The notes under the pieces are model-generated. The model was not told where the DNA came from, did no database searches, and saw nothing but the letters and a program-made list of their open reading frames with translations. The translations under genes were made by a program, and so were the position numbers. From assembly GCA_022013235.1 (NCBI GenBank), contig JAKLQR010000324.1, positions 1 to 16,684 of the forward strand: a stretch of DNA of 16,684 bases. The letters run 5' to 3'. Within the stretch, counting starts at the first letter, position 1. Each line of letters starts with the position of its first letter. Of this stretch, positions 14,571 through 16,684 are shown one piece after another. Source of the DNA: Thermodesulfovibrionales bacterium. Its GTDB lineage: Bacteria; Nitrospirota; Thermodesulfovibrionia; Thermodesulfovibrionales; SM23-35.

Positions 14571-14576
14571 TATAAT
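14571..14576 (+). promoter_or_regulatory. Candidate -10 box of the M24 peptidase gene
   Basis: A perfect TATAAT lies 39 bases before the TTG start, in the 67-base gap after the MtfA-like gene. No good -35 stands at 16-18 bases upstream, so the gene may instead be read through from upstream. Confidence 0.25.
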
Positions 14577-14614
14577 GCTATTTTTATAAATAAATATTAC
14601 TGGAGATATAAATT

Positions 14615-15976
14615 TTGAACGACGTTATTCCTGCACAGGAGTTGGCTTTCCGGTGGGACAGGTGCAGAAACCTCCTTCATCATTTTATCCCTCAAGCTCA
14701 GGGAATCTTAGTATTCTCCCGTTTGAATATTTATTATTTCAGTGGTTCATTTGCCAGTGGAGTTTTTTGGCTGCCTCTCAGTGGTGAACCCGTCTTATTT
14801 TGCAGGCGTGGAGATGAGAGAGCGAAAATCGATTCACCTATAAATCATATTTACCCATTTAGATCTTATAGTGATATTGAAACAATTCTTAACGATTTGG
14901 GTTTTTCTTTGCCTAAACTGGTCGCCGCTGAGATGAACGGGTTATCGTGGGCCCTCTCAAAAAGTCTCGTCAAACACCTTGCGTCTCACCAGTTCCTGCC
15001 CGCAGATAAAATAATAAGCATGAGTCGTGCTCAGAAGTCAGGGTGGGAACTCAATATCCTGCGGGCAGCAGGCTCCAGACATGCAAAGTGTTTAACCACA
15101 CTGCTGCCGACATTTCTTTATGAGGGAATAAGCGAGCTTGAGATATGTCATAAAATTTCAGAACTATTTTTTTCCGAAGGCCATCTTGGAATCTTGCGAA
15201 TGGAAAATTATGGAGAGGAAGTATTCCTTGGACATATCTCGGTTGGAGACAGCGCCAATTATCCCAGTGTCTTTAACGGACCTGTCGGTCTTCGGGGTGT
15301 TCATCCGGCAACACCATATATGGGGTCAGCAGAAGTCAAATGGACAAAGGGTAAGCCTCTTACCATAGATAACGGGTTTACTCTTGCCGGTTACATAACC
15401 GACAAAACTCAGGTTTACTGGCTTGGAGATAAAGAAAATATGCCAGTGAATGCGATAAAGGCACATACTAAGACGGCTATAAGTAAGGATACATATTCTA
15501 ACACCCTCCCCTTTGTCCCCTCCCCTCAAGGGAGGGGAGTTCGTCAAGTTCCCTCTCCCCTGGTGGGAGAGGGCAAGGGTGAGGGGGCATGTAGTCTTAC
15601 TTATGCACTTCTTAGTAACTTTTGTATCGACCTGCAAGATCAGATTGTGGAATTTCTGAGACCGGGAACACTGCCAAGTGAGAGCTGGAACCACTGCCTT
15701 GCTAAAGTTGAACGCTCTGAATGGAGTAGTGGCTTTATGGGGTTGGGGAAAAATAAAGTGTTTTTTGTAGGGCATGGCATCGGGCTTGCAATAGATGAAT
15801 ATCCTGCTTTGGCAAAGGGATTCGATTTATCCCTCGAAGAAGGAATGACCCTTGCTGTTGAGCCCAAGATTGGTATCCCAGGTTTTGGAATGGTGGGAGT
15901 CGAAAACACTTTTGAGGTTACAACTGATGGCGGGAAATGCTTAACAGGTGAAACCTTCGATATAATATCTATTTAA
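14615..15976 (+). CDS. M24 (Xaa-Pro peptidase-like) metallopeptidase with internal insertion
   Basis: The 453-residue protein has an N-terminal creatinase-like domain (about 1-145) and a C-terminal pita-bread domain. The five metal ligands are in place: D252 (TIDNGF), D263 (ITDKTQ), H387 (VGHGIGLAIDEYP), E416 (LAVEPKIG) and E430 (VGVENTFEV). It should therefore bind two metals and cleave Xaa-Pro or related N-terminal bonds. Between KAH (282-284) and FCIDLQDQ (336 on), where relatives continue directly, lie about 51 extra residues (285-335) that include Pro/Gly-rich sequence encoded by a palindromic repeat. The reading frame is kept. The start is TTG 14615 with GGAGAT 7 bases upstream. The substrate is unknown, and activity depends on tolerance of the insertion. 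Confidence 0.85.
   Translation: MNDVIPAQELAFRWDRCRNLLHHFIPQAQGILVFSRLNIYYFSGSFASGVFWLPLSGEPVLFCRRGDERAKIDSPINHIYPFRSYSDIETILNDLGFSLPKLVAAEMNGLSWALSKSLVKHLASHQFLPADKIISMSRAQKSGWELNILRAAGSRHAKCLTTLLPTFLYEGISELEICHKISELFFSEGHLGILRMENYGEEVFLGHISVGDSANYPSVFNGPVGLRGVHPATPYMGSAEVKWTKGKPLTIDNGFTLAGYITDKTQVYWLGDKENMPVNAIKAHTKTAISKDTYSNTLPFVPSPQGRGVRQVPSPLVGEGKGEGACSLTYALLSNFCIDLQDQIVEFLRPGTLPSESWNHCLAKVERSEWSSGFMGLGKNKVFFVGHGIGLAIDEYPALAKGFDLSLEEGMTLAVEPKIGIPGFGMVGVENTFEVTTDGGKCLTGETFDIISI
15502..15589 (+). repeat. G/C-rich palindromic repeat inserted in frame
   Basis: CCCCTCCC (15517-15524) and GGGAGGGG (15530-15537) form an 8-bp stem with a 5-base loop. CCCTCTCCC (15551-15559) and GGGAGAGGG (15565-15573) form a 9-bp stem with a 5-base loop. 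The outer ends (ACCCTCCCCTT and AAGGGTGAGGGGG) can also pair with one bulge. The element encodes PSPQGRGVRQVPSPLVGEG, a peptide signature of a palindromic repeat seen in many bacterial genomes. Its composition contrasts sharply with the flanking gene. Confidence 0.75.
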
Positions 15977-16084
15977 AGCAAAAAGCATAACCTGCATTAC
16001 ATCAGTCTGCGAGAATCCCTTCATCTTTCCTTCACAATTTTCTTCTATCCTAAGATCAAGAATACAATTTAAAGGAGGCATCAC

Positions 16085-16465
16085 ATGAAAAAGGTATTAA
16101 TCAGCTTAACAGTAGTAGCAATCCTTGCAATAGGAGTTGCGGTGTATGCACAAGGTTCTGGCTGGGGAGGAAATTCCGCATATCCGGGATACGGCTCTCA
16201 CATGATGGGACAAGGGTATGGCGGACCTATGATGGGCTGGAGAGGCGGAGGCTATGACCAGAAGTATCTCGATGAAACATCCGGCGTAAGAAAAGAGCTG
16301 AACACAAAGAAATTTGAGTATTTCGAAGCCATACGGAATCCGAAGACAGCTCCCGAGACGATAACAAAGCTTGAGAAAGAGATCGGAGAACTACAAAACA
16401 AGCTCTACGCAAAAGCTCCGCAAGGAACAAACACAGGCTTTTCTATGCCCTGCTGGCAGTTCTAA
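16085..16465 (+). CDS. Secreted Met/Gly-rich protein, Spy/CpxP- or metal-resistance-like
   Basis: The 126-residue precursor has a clear signal peptide (about residues 1-22, cleavage after VAVYA). A Gly/Met-rich segment follows (SHMMGQGYGGPMMGWRGGG, about 38-56), then a charged amphipathic helical part (about 58-112: YLDETSGVRKELNTKKFEYF, LEKEIGELQNKLYAK). This layout resembles small periplasmic Spy/CpxP or heavy-metal-resistance proteins. The Met clusters could bind copper, which is inference, and a late Cys (MPCWQF) is unusual for a periplasmic protein. AAAGGAGG lies 6 bases before the ATG, predicting strong translation. It probably stands alone. Confidence 0.8.
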   Translation: MKKVLISLTVVAILAIGVAVYAQGSGWGGNSAYPGYGSHMMGQGYGGPMMGWRGGGYDQKYLDETSGVRKELNTKKFEYFEAIRNPKTAPETITKLEKEIGELQNKLYAKAPQGTNTGFSMPCWQF

Positions 16466-16641
16466 GAAAAGCTCTCAATTCTTCATGGCGGTCAGATCCC
16501 CTCCTGGCTGCCTTTTTCTTGTATGACTCATTGCTCCAAGTGATTTGTTCCTTCCTGAACTGTGCGTGCGCAGCAGCGAGTTGAGTGCTGTTAAATTCTC
16601 TCGAAAATCAATATGGACAAAGTTCCTATAATATGCCAAGT

Positions 16642-16650
16642 TGGTATAAT
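16642..16650 (+). promoter_or_regulatory. Extended -10 near the window end
   Basis: TTGGTATAAT contains TG-n-TATAAT with a perfect -10. It would start transcription near 16657, about 18 bases before the ATG at 16675. A -35 is not obvious. Confidence 0.35.
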
Positions 16651-16674
16651 GAACGTTAGGCATAAAGAAGTCGC

Positions 16675-16684
16675 ATGAAAAACA
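16675..16684 (+). CDS. Possible start of a gene cut by the window edge
   Basis: ATG AAA AAC opens a frame (Met-Lys-Asn) as the window ends, the usual beginning of an exported protein. An extended -10 box lies just upstream. Only three codons are visible, and the ribosome-binding site is weak, so this is a guess. Confidence 0.2.

Larger units (their letters stand above)
16466..16684. other. Terminal interval without a recognised gene
   Basis: No convincing gene or terminator was seen in this 219-base tail. It holds two TATAAT boxes (16627-16632 and 16645-16650) and a late ATG at 16675 that the window edge cuts off. Confidence 0.5.

Noticed and set aside
16651..16661. AACGTTAGGC resembling an integron attC core site (GTTRRRY)
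   Set aside because: No partner core site (GCCTAAC-like) or folded attC structure was found upstream, and no integrase or cassette array is present.
1..16684. CRISPR arrays, tRNA or rRNA genes
   Set aside because: No regularly spaced direct repeats and no tRNA- or rRNA-like sequence were seen on either strand by eye.

Overview
The window looks like bacterial chromosome from a Gram-negative, probably anaerobic or metal-exposed lineage. Two predicted outer-membrane-type lipoproteins, a LolB-like lipoprotein, an ExeA-like ATPase and a Met/Gly-rich periplasmic protein point that way. The overall flavour (IS1202/ISNCY-type transposase, stand-alone slipin, TPR plus ExeA-type ATPase, many TTG starts) fits Nitrospirota or Desulfobacterota. 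That placement is inference; no 16S or other marker is present. The central block (about 4950-13450) reads as conserved housekeeping sequence. The flanks (1-4930 and 13460-16684) look more AT-rich and carry repeats, an insertion sequence and gene fragments.

Layout. 1-1410: an apparently complete IS whose left end coincides with the window edge; it encodes one DDE transposase. 1514-2287: a slipin (SPFH/stomatin-like) protein with a TTG start, without its usual NfeD partner. 2288-2754: no convincing gene, but a signal-peptide-like mini-ORF, an inverted-repeat-bounded segment holding a protein-like remnant, and a tandem 12-mer. 2755-4425 (minus): a lipoprotein metallophosphoesterase with an N-terminal Ig-like region, behind a promoter that overlaps a 29-bp inverted repeat. 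4528-4660: a G/C-rich palindromic repeat. 4697-4930: a small double-CPVC zinc-ribbon-like protein. 4951-8206 (minus): a tightly coupled operon rnr, DUF2784 membrane protein, mazG. 8283-11446 (plus): a long TPR protein and an ExeA-type AAA ATPase. 11435-13394 (minus): radA followed by an overlapping LolB/DUF4292-like lipoprotein. 13711-14547: a membrane-anchored MtfA-like metallopeptidase. 14615-15976: an M24 (Xaa-Pro peptidase-like) protein carrying an in-frame insertion built from G/C-rich palindromes. 16085-16465: a small secreted Met/Gly-rich protein. The last 200 bases hold an extended -10 and possibly the first codons of a cut-off gene.

How the genes fit together. The rnr operon combines RNA decay with nucleotide-pool cleaning through MazG. 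The TPR/ExeA pair suggests assembly of an envelope machine encoded elsewhere. The radA/lipoprotein pair links recombination repair to envelope lipoprotein handling only by co-transcription. The slipin, MtfA-like peptidase and Met-rich periplasmic protein are plausibly envelope quality-control or stress genes. No clearly new multi-gene system is visible. The most unusual observations are the palindromic insertion inside the M24 peptidase, the doubled terminal repeats of the IS, and the two protein-like fragments at 2515-2655 and 13431-13547.
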